A stretch of 45,924 nt of DNA from Methylobacter luteus IMV-B-3098 (GTDB taxonomy: Bacteria; Pseudomonadota; Gammaproteobacteria; Methylococcales; Methylomonadaceae), in the NCBI RefSeq assembly GCF_000427625.1, contig NZ_KE386569.1, forward strand, positions 3,810,389 through 3,856,312, given 5' to 3'. Both the position numbers and the translations under genes were made by a program. The notes beneath the pieces are model-generated. The model ran no database searches and was not told the origin of the DNA. It saw only the letters and a list, made by a program, of their open reading frames with translations. Shown in pieces: positions 21,894-31,037 of the stretch (positions are counted from its first letter, which is position 1; every line of letters begins with the position of its first letter).

Positions 21894-22250
21894 CCCACTT
21901 ACTCAGAAGCGCTGTTGCGGACCTTAAAATACTGTCCACAATGGCCCTCGCAAGGCTTTGCCTCCCTGTTGGCCGCTCGCGAATGGATGAACCGCTTCGT
22001 GCACTGGTACAACGAAACGCACCGCCACAGCCAGATCCGGTTTGTTACGCCGGCACAACGCCATCGGGGCGAAGATCGGGTGATTCTAAATCGGCGTATT
22101 CAGGTCTGTGTCCAGGCCAAAGAGCGGATGGTCAGGGGCAACAAGAAACTGGACGCCAGTAGGCCCTGTCACTCTGAATCCGGAGCGAAACAATGTAGAT
22201 ACCTCAATCCCAGTCCGGCTGCCTATGAAAAATTACCTGCGGCGATATGA
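21894..22250 (+). pseudogene. IS3-family transposase, C-terminal fragment
   Basis: From 21894 the frame reads PTYSEALLRTLKYCPQWPSQGFASLLAAREWMNRFVHWYNETHRHSQIRFVTPAQRHRGED in pieces, the end of an IS3-type DDE core with the catalytic Glu in SEAL. After about residue 80 the sequence diverges from the family (no PERWxxxTRNW tail) and ends at 22250. The N-terminal two thirds and the IS ends are missing. Confidence 0.75.
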
Positions 22251-22484
22251 ACTATTGTTGAGGTGATTTTTTTCCAACGTTTTATTCTGTTGTGCAAAGG
22301 CGCTGAACACTCTGGCGCGCCTTGACAAAGACTTTGCGGCGTCAACCGCCTGGTCCGTTTCTATCCGATGCCAAGCGTAACGTTCGTAGACCGTACAGCA
22401 ACAACGCATTGATCGCATAGCAGATAACGATCGGGAAGGTGTTGCGCGGCATCTGTAACTGTTCACTTGAAATGGGGATATCAA

Positions 22485-23478
22485 ATGAAAAAACGTACTT
22501 TATTGGGGCTGGCCACAGTCTCTTCGCTTTTATTCAGCAGTCAAGGCGCATTCGCACACAGTGCTGCCGAGGCCCAGCCGGGCGGATTGCGCGACTTGAT
22601 GGGGCATAGCGCCGCGGTCGCATTCGGCAAAGTCGTCGATATTCAATACCGCAATTCCGAACCGGACTCGGGAAGAACCCAATGGGGTGCCGCATACTTT
22701 CGTTACTTATGCCATTGACACTGTGTTCCGTGGATCCTTGCCCGAAAAATTCACCCTGCGCATTCCGGGCGGCGCCGACGGTAAAGGCGGCGTGTATACC
22801 GAAACGACTGCGCCCACCTTTGCGCGCGGCGAAACCGATGTGCTCTTTATCGAAGGCGGCGAGCCGGGCGATTGCCAATTGGTCGATTGTGTCGGAGGGC
22901 GCTTTCGCGTCTCCGAAGACCACATCTACAACGGCTACGGCGTGCCCTTGGTCGAAGCCGAAAAAACGCTAAGCTTCGGCGGCAAGCCTCATTTCGATCT
23001 GAATACGATGGAGGTGCCGCGTCCCGATTTCGATAAAGTCATCACCCAGGCCGAAACCATCGCCTGGCTGAAAGAGAACCAGATCGACGAAAGCCGGCTG
23101 GACGAACTACGCAAAAAATACGAGGTGGAAGCGCCTGCTTTTTATCGCATCAATTTACAGGCGGAAGGCATCAGCGACAGAGACGATGATTCCGGCGAGG
23201 AAGAAGCCGGTGTCATCGACAAATACCGCGATCCGCTCAGCACCACCGAATTTTTCACCCTGCTGGAGCATTTCAACGCCGAGCTGGGTCCGCCCGATCT
23301 GAAAGTCGTCGAAGCGGACCCCGGCCAGGCATTTTTCGTCAAGCCGCCCGTTGCCGAACCGATGCAGGAGGCCAGAACCGTCCTGCCCAAGGCCAGCGAG
23401 GAAGAACTCAGAGAACGCGAGAGATTGGACAGATTATCCCAGGGGGATGAGCCCGATAGCACTGTCCAGCTCCGATAA
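22485..23478 (+). pseudogene. Exported protein of unknown family, one frameshift
   Basis: ATG 22485 (GGGGA 7 nt upstream) starts a signal peptide (MKKRTLLGLATVSSLLFSSQGAFAHS) and runs to EPDSGRT. The frame then shifts by one base near 22680 and continues GVPHTFVTYAIDTVFRGSLPEKFTLRIPGG to a TAA at 23476-23478. Joined, it is a periplasmic or secreted protein of about 330 aa with an acidic, helical C-terminal half. Removing one C from the CCC run at 22677-22679 restores the frame. No function known. It precedes the protease gene by 34 nt and is probably its operon partner. Confidence 0.7.
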
Positions 23479-23512
23479 ACTCACCGTTAACTAATCGAAA
23501 GGAATATAACTC

Positions 23513-24604
23513 ATGAAACAGATCAGATTTTTTGTGATGTCGCTCCTGTTGGTGGCGGCGCAATCGGCATTCAGCGCCTCCTGGCTGGAATGCGACGGCG
23601 ACAGCGGAAAGAAAATGCGTTGGGGCGGAAACTCGACGAGCGCGCGCATCAATACCACCAGTTTTTCCGGCAGCGCATTGACCGCTGCGCAGCGCGGCTT
23701 GAGCGCCACTAATGCGAACCCCTCGCCGTTTGTGATCAACGCCACGACAGAAACCGGCGGCGTCTCGCGCGGCAACGGCCAGAACGAAATCTATGCCAAG
23801 AACATATCGCCGCCCGGCGTGGCCCAGATGAATTATCATTGCTACTGGTTTTTCGGCTGGCATTACGGCCTGGACGAAGTGGACATCGTGCTCGATTCCG
23901 AGCGCACCTGGACCAGTTCCACCGCCAAATCGGCCAACTTCACATACACGGGCTCCGCCCGCCCGATCGACTCGGTGATCACCCATGAAGCGGGACACCT
24001 GCTGGGACTGATGCACGTGAACTGGGAATACAACGTAATGGGCGATTCCTGGCGGCATCACCATGCCAACGGCACGCAAGCGAACATTTATTTCGGCGAA
24101 GATGCTTCCCATGGTTCGCGCGTTCTGTACGGCTCTCAAAACAGCGCTTTCAACGACGTATCGGTCACGCATTGGCGGCGTACCGGCGCGGACGGCGAAT
24201 ATTCCAGCCATGGCCGGGTACGTGTCCGCAACAACGCGAATACCGCGACATTGACCGGCATCACGATCAACGGCGAACCCGGTTTCCGCGTCACTCGCGG
24301 CACCCTGGTCAGACCGGAATTTACGCTCGAAAACAACGGCAAATCGACCAAGAGCAACATCGGCTTCGGCATCTACGTCTCGAGCAACGACTTCATCAGC
24401 ACGGGTGATCGGCGCATCGCCGGCGGCACCTTCGGCTCTTTGAGCCCGGAAGATGTGCACACGACCACCATCCCGGTCTTCATTCCGAGCGATTTGACAG
24501 CCGGCAAGGATTATTGGCTTGGAATCATCATCGATGAAGACAATGCGATTAGCGAAGTGAATGAATCGAATAACCAGGCCTATATTCCAATCCGAATCCA
24601 ATAA
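23513..24604 (+). CDS. Secreted matrixin-like zinc metalloprotease with CARDB domain
   Basis: A 363-aa protein with a signal peptide (MKQIRFFVMSLLLVAAQSAFSA). The zincin motif HEAGHLLGLMH near residue 156 is the HExxHxxGxxH of matrixin/metzincin proteases, and a Met-turn candidate (YNVMGDS) follows. Cys pairs (C27, C108) may form a disulphide. From about 240 a CARDB-like beta domain begins (NGEPGFRVTRGTLVRPEFTLENNGKS...) and ends DEDNAISEVNESNNQAYIPI, the usual CARDB end. AAGGAATA lies 6 nt before the ATG. Substrate unknown. Confidence 0.85.
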   Translation: MKQIRFFVMSLLLVAAQSAFSASWLECDGDSGKKMRWGGNSTSARINTTSFSGSALTAAQRGLSATNANPSPFVINATTETGGVSRGNGQNEIYAKNISPPGVAQMNYHCYWFFGWHYGLDEVDIVLDSERTWTSSTAKSANFTYTGSARPIDSVITHEAGHLLGLMHVNWEYNVMGDSWRHHHANGTQANIYFGEDASHGSRVLYGSQNSAFNDVSVTHWRRTGADGEYSSHGRVRVRNNANTATLTGITINGEPGFRVTRGTLVRPEFTLENNGKSTKSNIGFGIYVSSNDFISTGDRRIAGGTFGSLSPEDVHTTTIPVFIPSDLTAGKDYWLGIIIDEDNAISEVNESNNQAYIPIRIQ

Positions 24605-24982
24605 TCAGTGCCTGAAAGCGTCCCCGGAGCAGAGGGTTCTGTTCCGGGGCGTTGCTGGATAAATCGACATCTGGCTGAAGCTCATCATTTCTAGCTGTCC
24701 GGACATTTCATTAGTTACAGGACTGGTCAGGCGAAGTGGGTCATGTACGGGAAGAGGGGAGTTTCAGCGGTGGCACAGATGGAGGCTAAGTCTTAATTAT
24801 ATCAACGATATAATATGCTTTCGTAAATGGAAAAGCGCAGCAGTTTATCCTTTCTTTCTCATTCTCATGCCTGTCATCTCATCCCGGCACTGCGCTGTCG
24901 AGGCGGAAGGGGGTCTGCCGCATTTACCATAAAAAAGAAAATCTGGGTAAGCGCTTGCGTGCTTGCCTGTCATTGGCCGGAT
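24605..24982. other. Intergenic region with a hairpin and a short dyad
   Basis: No gene is supported here. A hairpin at 24622-24649 (CCCCGGAGCAGA / TCTGTTCCGGGG, 4-nt loop) lies just after the protease and may act as terminator or mRNA stabiliser, although it lacks a T-run. A palindrome ATTATATC-AAC-GATATAAT occurs at 24796-24814 with no adjacent gene of its own. Confidence 0.5.
24622..24649 (+). terminator. Hairpin after the metalloprotease gene
   Basis: A 12-bp stem with one G-T wobble and a GGGT loop, 18 nt after the stop codon. It is not followed by T residues, so intrinsic termination is uncertain. Confidence 0.4.
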
Positions 24983-27900
24983 TTATTGCAAGTAAAGAAT
25001 TTCCGGCAAGATAACTTGCCAATGCTCACATCTTAGCGCTTCCGAATTGCCTGATTTTTTTTGCCGTACCAGAATCGCCGCAACCCGAACGGCGATAATT
25101 TCGCCTTTCGGCGGCGTGAAGACCTGTGCCATCCGGGTGACTGTCACACCGTTCTTGTCGGTCAGTTCCCAGCCTGTTTTACCATCGCTTCTGGCACGCA
25201 ACACTAATTCGCTACCGTAATCCAATTCCGCAATGGCGCGGTGGATCAATTTATCCGGCGCGAAATACCCGGGCCATGACAGCACCACTTGCGCCGGATC
25301 AGCCACCCAGGTGCGTTGCCCCAACCGTTGATGCCCGCTGCAAGGTTTGGGTTGCGATTTTAAACAAAGCTCTTCGCAGTCAGGAACGAAAGCATGGCGA
25401 CCAGCTTGCCTGGCGCACAAGGTCAGGGTTTTGCGGGCCCGGGTCATGGCGACATAATAAAGACGACGCTCTTCATCACTAGCGGTTTGCCAGCCGCCTG
25501 CGTCCAGAATCAGCACATGATCAAACTCCTGTCCTTTGGCCCGGTGAGCGGTCAACAGCAGCATGGGCGCATGCTGTCTATCGCTGGCCGCAGACTGATT
25601 GCCGGAACGGAATTCATACAGCGCCTCAAGGACATCTGTAACCACCAGCGGGCAGTTGGGCGTGACCGATTCACACTCAATAATAAATTGGGCGAGCATC
25701 GCCTGATAGGGATGTTCAATCAGATCGGTCACATTCTGACTGTATCGGCGGCTGAACCAGCGAGACAGTGAGCCATAGCGCAACAGTATGCGAAATTTCC
25801 GTGCCTGTCGGTACCGGGCGCTCAATAAGGATAGCAGGCTATCACCTTCACGCGTGTTATGCAGATCAAGCAGATGATCGTCCCGCATCAGGCGGACGGG
25901 AATGCTTTTCTGGCGGCATAATGCCGCTATCGGCTCCAGGGCGTCCCAATGTCTGGCGATTACAGCGAAGCGTCCCCAATGGCTGGTCCGACCTGAGTTT
26001 TCCAGCGCATTCAGTCGGGTTAATTCAGCCAATGCCAGCTCGATTTCATCAAACAACTGCGGTGGCGCTTCGACAATATGTACTTTGCCTTGAGTCAAAC
26101 TGTCCAGTCCGGCGAATTCACCGCCGCTGGGCTCATCTTTACGGGCATGATTGATCCGGATGGCCTGCCGGATTTTCATGCGATCCCGCACGGGCGCGAT
26201 CACGCGGTTGGCGCAATGAATAATGTGCGCGGTGGAACGATAATTCTCGAGCAGATGATGGGTTCTGGCCTGATAATCGGAGGTAAATTGTTTGATAAAA
26301 CGGACATTGGCGCCGCCAAAGGCATAGATGTTTTGATCATCGTCGCCCACCGCCAATAACGACAATTTATCTTCTTCACTGGTAAGCGAGCGCCCGGCCA
26401 GCGCACTGATGAGTTCGTAATGGTCGGCATTGATGTCCTGATATTCGTCGATCAGCAGGTAGCGCAAGCCGGACAGCAATCGGTCGCGCTGCACGGCAGG
26501 TCCGATGTCATCGCCCAGTTCCGCTTTTTTCAATTGAGCAGTGGCAGCCTTGATCACAACAGAAAAATCGACGGATTCGCCACGCTCAGCGGCCACAGCA
26601 TAGCTGGTGCCGGTCAGACGCATCGCCAGTCCATGCAGGGTTTGCACGGTGACTCCCGCCGCATCGGCGCCGACCAGCGCCCACAAGCGCCGGCGAATTT
26701 CGATGGCGGCCGAGCGGTTGTAGCTGAGTACCATGATATCTTCCGGCAATACCAGGCACTCTCGCAGCAACCAGGCGACCCGGTGCACGATTACTTTGGT
26801 TTTGCCGGAACCGGGGCCTGCCAAAACCAAATGACTGCCTTCCATGGACGCCGCCACGATGGCCTGTTGTTCGGGATTTCTCAGGTCGGTCAGGATGCGG
26901 CGGTGTGCCGCTTCCGTAGTGGCCATTTCCAGGATGTCCTCGCGGCCGGCAAAGTAGCGGCGTACAAATTCGCCCCTGTCCATGCCGAAATAATCGACGA
27001 TAAACGCCATCGCCGCCTGAATTTTGCTTAGCGCCAGACGGGCGTATTCCGCCATGACATGCACCTGGATGATTTTGTCCTTGTAATGCAGCGCCAGTTC
27101 GGCGTAATCGGACTTTTTGAACTGCCGGCGCCGTGCTTCGGCATTCAGTTGTATGCTCATTGCGGCGCGAAACACCGCTTTGCCACGTGCCAGGTGCAGC
27201 ACTTCGTTGGTATCGAGATAGATCAGCGCCGCCGCCAGAGCCACATTCCAGTCGCGCACATCCAGATCCTGCAAGGTCAGATCGGCCTGCAAGGCGGCTT
27301 CCAGATCGCCTTGCTTGCTGGTGACCAGCAAATTGTTGCCTTGGCGCCGGGCGATAAAATAATTGATCAAGGCTTGCGCCAGCCGCATGCGTTTGCGGCG
27401 GATGTTTTCAATCTCCTGCCAGCTCCGCAGCAGCTTCAGGTAGCGATTATCCTGTCCAGCCGGGCGCAAGGCGAAAAATCCGCGCTGGCCGGCGTTGCTG
27501 CCAAAGGCTTCGGCAAACGATTTCAACAGCCGCGACAATTTGTCCGGCTCCAGTTCGACACCGGCATCGCGGCGCAAGGTGTCGCACAGCCGTCGGACGT
27601 TGAGTATTTGCCATTGCTCCTGATCGGCATCGGGCGCTGCCTCGCGTAAACTGGCAATCAGCGTATCTTCCAATTTGCGCAAGGCTTCAAGCCGGTCTTT
27701 GGTGTCGGGATCGCGGTAAAGCGTCACGCCGATTTCAGTATCGTTGGATACCAGCTTCAGGTGATCGAGGTCGCGCAGCATCTGCTGAACCTGATGAGAG
27801 TCGCGTCCCGTGGCCAGCATCAGGTCATCGGTGCTGATGCCTTCGTTATCCTCACTGTAAAACAATTGCGAAAGCAGCGTGATATAGGGTTCTATGTCGG

Positions 27901-30124
27901 CAGTCGGTCCCAGCTTTTTCTTCAGCGAGGTCCTGGCCTCATCCAGACTGGCAACCAGCAAACTGCCCGGAAACACCCGGGTATGGTTTTCCTGACGCTC
28001 TAATAAGCGGGCTTCTTCCAGCCAGGCCACGGCAATGCGGACTTTGGTGTCGGCATCGGCGGCATCGGGATCAATGCCGTGTTTGTCCGGAATTTCCAGC
28101 AGGATTTCGCCGCTGGTGACGACGACCGAGCCTTCGCTGCGGTCTTTTTTCTCGATGCTTCTCAGCGCCTTCAGGATGGCATGAATATCGTGCTGAGTCA
28201 GTCGGGAGTTACGCAACAAGCGGAATTGCACATCCAGATCGGCATCGTCGTATAACAATACGCAACGGGCAGGGGCCTGATCGCGCCCGGCGCGACCCGC
28301 TTCCTGAAGATAATTTTCCAGCGAACCCGGTGTATCCAGATGGATGACCAATCGCACATCCGCTTTGTCGACCCCCATGCCGAAGGCATTGGTGGCTGCA
28401 ATCACCCGCAACTCGCCGGCAATGAAAGCTTCTTGCACCTGACGCTTTTCTTCGGGCAGCATGCCGCCATGAAAGTAGCCGCAATCCAGCCCAGCCTGCT
28501 TCAGAAACTCGGCCATTTCTTCCACGGTTTTCTGTCGGGCGCAAAAGACGATGGCTCCGCCGTCATCACGCAAAGCTTCTTCCAGCAGCCGCAACACTTC
28601 TGGGTATTTGGCCTGCGCAGGAACGGCATACACCTCATAGAGCAGATTCTCGCGGCGGACGCCGCCGGTCAACGGCTTCAACGTAATGCCCAGGCGCTTG
28701 TAGAAGTGATCGAAGATGTCCTCCATCACGTCCGGCTTGGCGGTGGCGGTAAAACAGAATATCGGCGAAGGCTTGTCTTTTTGCCGAGACTTGATAAATC
28801 GGGACACATACAAGTAGTCCGGACGAAAGTCGTGTCCCCATTTCGACAAACAGTGCGCCTCGTCGAATACCCAGGCGCCAATTTCACGGTGCATCAGCGC
28901 ATTGGCAAAGGCGGTGCTTCTGAACTGTTCGGGCGCGACAAAGATCAAGCCCAGGTCGCCCAGCCGCAACTTGTCCAGCATGATGCGCCGTTCCATGGGG
29001 TTGAGCAGGCTGTTGAGATAACCGGCGCAGGTGATGCCGCGCGCTTCCAGATTATCGACCTGGTCCTTCATCAAGGATTGCAACGGCGAAATGATCACTG
29101 TCAGGCTGCCGTTGCGGTAAAAGCGCGCGAGCGCCGGCAATTGATAACACAGCGATTTGCCGCCGCCGGTCGGCAGAATGGCCAGGGTCGGTATACCGGC
29201 AAAGCCGTTTTCGACAATGGCTTGCTGCAGCGATTGGCCTTCGCCGGTAGTCGGCGTTGGCCGAAACTGGCTGATGCCCGGAAAATAACGGGGCAGCAGT
29301 TGCAGCAGATCGTGTTGCTCTCGGCACCAATGGCAATCGGGATCACTACAAGGCACATCGCGCAGCATCGCGATCAGTTCCCGGGTTTTCGGGAACGACA
29401 AGCTGACCCAGGGCGGCAGTACCGAATTGCCGCCGGCTACCCGCAGCCATGCCAGCACATACGCCAGCGGTTTATGCCATGCCTGATCGGCCAGATATTC
29501 ATTAATCACCCGTTGCTGGCCGGTTTTGCATACTTTGCCAGCGGTCGCGTTTCGCCAGGCAGCCTGTGCTTCGCTCAATGCAGGACGCAAGGCGGCCCGC
29601 AATGTCGCAAAGAAACTGGCCACTCCCTTGCCGTTTTCCGGAGCCAGCAAAAAGTGCAAACACAAGACCTCGTCCGGATGTTCCTTCACGCGCTGCCGCA
29701 GCGCTTCTGCCTGATCCAGGAACAACTCGTAGGCCAGTTCAGCATCGCGTACCGGGTTATTACGGGTTGTGATGCAGAGTTTGTAGTCTTTCACCAGACG
29801 GTGATAAGGATTTTGCGGAAAGGCGACCGGAGACAGTTCCAGCGTATCGACCAGCGGCAATCGGTGCAGCAGCAGATCCGGATGCAGCAGTAACAACGCA
29901 GGCTGGTCAAAAGCAATGACATTATGCCCCAGTACAAACGCCGCGCCTTCGGTGACTTGGTTCAGTTTGGCCGCCAGATCGGCAGCCTTGCCCGATATGC
30001 GCAGTCTGGCACCGGTGTCGGGACGAAAAGCACCTATTTCCCGTAAAAATAATTGATCCTTGCGGGCAGTTTCAATGTCGATGCAAAGACATTTGGCAGG
30101 TGTTTTTTCTGGTGCTTGGGTCAT
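24983..30124 (-). CDS. Giant DnaQ-like exonuclease / RecQ / UvrD fusion helicase
   Basis: A 1713-aa protein with three enzyme modules. Residues 10-160 resemble a DEDD exonuclease (CIDIET at 14-19, GHNVIAFD at 66-73, RDAEL near 127). A Cys cluster lies at 259-267. A RecQ-type SF2 core follows: ILPTGGGKS at 316-324, FDEAHCLSKWGHDFRPDY at 420-436, and NYLQEAGRAGRDQ near 630. After a 400-residue linker comes a UvrD/Rep SF1 helicase: LAGPGSGKTKV near 1097, DEYQDINADHY near 1226, GDDDQNIYAFGG, and TAHRAKGQEFDHV near 1531. It should unwind and process DNA ends or replication intermediates. Repair or anti-phage defence are both possible. It is a single gene with no visible partner. Confidence 0.88.
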   Translation of the reverse strand: MTQAPEKTPAKCLCIDIETARKDQLFLREIGAFRPDTGARLRISGKAADLAAKLNQVTEGAAFVLGHNVIAFDQPALLLLHPDLLLHRLPLVDTLELSPVAFPQNPYHRLVKDYKLCITTRNNPVRDAELAYELFLDQAEALRQRVKEHPDEVLCLHFLLAPENGKGVASFFATLRAALRPALSEAQAAWRNATAGKVCKTGQQRVINEYLADQAWHKPLAYVLAWLRVAGGNSVLPPWVSLSFPKTRELIAMLRDVPCSDPDCHWCREQHDLLQLLPRYFPGISQFRPTPTTGEGQSLQQAIVENGFAGIPTLAILPTGGGKSLCYQLPALARFYRNGSLTVIISPLQSLMKDQVDNLEARGITCAGYLNSLLNPMERRIMLDKLRLGDLGLIFVAPEQFRSTAFANALMHREIGAWVFDEAHCLSKWGHDFRPDYLYVSRFIKSRQKDKPSPIFCFTATAKPDVMEDIFDHFYKRLGITLKPLTGGVRRENLLYEVYAVPAQAKYPEVLRLLEEALRDDGGAIVFCARQKTVEEMAEFLKQAGLDCGYFHGGMLPEEKRQVQEAFIAGELRVIAATNAFGMGVDKADVRLVIHLDTPGSLENYLQEAGRAGRDQAPARCVLLYDDADLDVQFRLLRNSRLTQHDIHAILKALRSIEKKDRSEGSVVVTSGEILLEIPDKHGIDPDAADADTKVRIAVAWLEEARLLERQENHTRVFPGSLLVASLDEARTSLKKKLGPTADIEPYITLLSQLFYSEDNEGISTDDLMLATGRDSHQVQQMLRDLDHLKLVSNDTEIGVTLYRDPDTKDRLEALRKLEDTLIASLREAAPDADQEQWQILNVRRLCDTLRRDAGVELEPDKLSRLLKSFAEAFGSNAGQRGFFALRPAGQDNRYLKLLRSWQEIENIRRKRMRLAQALINYFIARRQGNNLLVTSKQGDLEAALQADLTLQDLDVRDWNVALAAALIYLDTNEVLHLARGKAVFRAAMSIQLNAEARRRQFKKSDYAELALHYKDKIIQVHVMAEYARLALSKIQAAMAFIVDYFGMDRGEFVRRYFAGREDILEMATTEAAHRRILTDLRNPEQQAIVAASMEGSHLVLAGPGSGKTKVIVHRVAWLLRECLVLPEDIMVLSYNRSAAIEIRRRLWALVGADAAGVTVQTLHGLAMRLTGTSYAVAAERGESVDFSVVIKAATAQLKKAELGDDIGPAVQRDRLLSGLRYLLIDEYQDINADHYELISALAGRSLTSEEDKLSLLAVGDDDQNIYAFGGANVRFIKQFTSDYQARTHHLLENYRSTAHIIHCANRVIAPVRDRMKIRQAIRINHARKDEPSGGEFAGLDSLTQGKVHIVEAPPQLFDEIELALAELTRLNALENSGRTSHWGRFAVIARHWDALEPIAALCRQKSIPVRLMRDDHLLDLHNTREGDSLLSLLSARYRQARKFRILLRYGSLSRWFSRRYSQNVTDLIEHPYQAMLAQFIIECESVTPNCPLVVTDVLEALYEFRSGNQSAASDRQHAPMLLLTAHRAKGQEFDHVLILDAGGWQTASDEERRLYYVAMTRARKTLTLCARQAGRHAFVPDCEELCLKSQPKPCSGHQRLGQRTWVADPAQVVLSWPGYFAPDKLIHRAIAELDYGSELVLRARSDGKTGWELTDKNGVTVTRMAQVFTPPKGEIIAVRVAAILVRQKKSGNSEALRCEHWQVILPEILYLQ

Positions 30125-30316
30125 TAAAATTCAGTGAAAAGCCATAGCGATAAATGAATCAGATGGGGTTGCATAACGAGCGAGTATAAGGAAGAAACGC
30201 TAATCCATGAAGTTTTCCGTTCCTGGTAAAATTGTTTAATGATTTGAAGTTCCTGCGAATAACAACCAGATTAAACTCGCCGACACCTGTCAAAGGGTTT
30301 CGTCTGTGATGTCTGA

Positions 30317-30861
30317 TCAGCCTGAATCCTTCAGTTTGGTTTTCATCCGCACGGCAGATGTCCGCACTCGCTCGTGGATTTTCTCAATCATCAGCAATTC
30401 GTCAGACTTTGAGACTGCTGATTGAAGCATGGTTACAGTATTCGGTAAGGCTAACTCGACACGCTGAATCATGTCCGCCATGGTTTTTTGGACAAGCTGC
30501 GGTTTAGCAGCGATGTCTTCAGCGAAACGATCCCAATGGCGGAGCATCAGCCATCGTGGCCGGTTTTCACCGCCAATCCTGAACGCCAGTTTCTGGCTTA
30601 AGTTGGGATACACGGTGGTGCAAACCAGATCGTAAAACGGGGCCAGTCTGGTCCGCTTGCCGATGGTTATCAGCGACAAATTTTTAGCATGGCCGTCCAT
30701 ATTGCCGACCAGCATGCGGTCACAGGGTCTCCGTGAAAGACCTGGTTAGCAAGCGGCAGTTCAGGCGATAATGGCACGGCGTCAGGGTTGGCCAACCAAT
30801 TCGGCGAATACATCCCATTTCCCCCATCTTCATTGCTCCTAAACCCCAGTTTGCAACACAA
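30317..30861 (-). pseudogene. HipA-like kinase remnant (internal deletion and frameshift)
   Basis: The 5' part (to about 30717) encodes a HipA N-terminal-type piece: MYSPNWLANPDAVPLSPELPLANQVFHG. The frame then breaks, and from 30715 a second frame begins within the catalytic loop MLVGNMDGHAKNLSLI, followed by RLAPFYDLV and a helical end. The middle (about 200 residues with the ATP site) is missing. HipA proteins are Ser/Thr kinases of toxin-antitoxin systems. No HipB antitoxin gene is adjacent. Non-functional. Confidence 0.72.
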
Positions 30862-31037
30862 CAGAACTGCAGATTGACAGCAGTAGTTCCTAACCCATAG
30901 CTAGGGGCAAAAGAGATACGCTGGATTCGGAGTGAGTGTAGAGACTGAGCATATTATAAACAGACTATATGAGATACAATCTTGCCGGGGTTTTAATTCA
31001 TACGAGTCATCGCTAATAGTGTTGGGGGCATTTAAAA

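Noticed and set aside
24827-25036. 69-codon frame before the helicase gene end
   Set aside because: No ribosome site or known pattern, and it overlaps the helicase 3' end on the other strand.
28340-29893. 517-codon open frame opposite the giant helicase gene
   Set aside because: Antisense shadow of a clear multi-domain gene; its translation shows no domain, and several other long frames occur in the same GC-rich antisense phase.
30862-31037. Sigma70 promoter with TTGACA near 30894 for the caspase-like gene
   Set aside because: The -10 candidate at a suitable distance (TAGCTA) is too poor to support a call.
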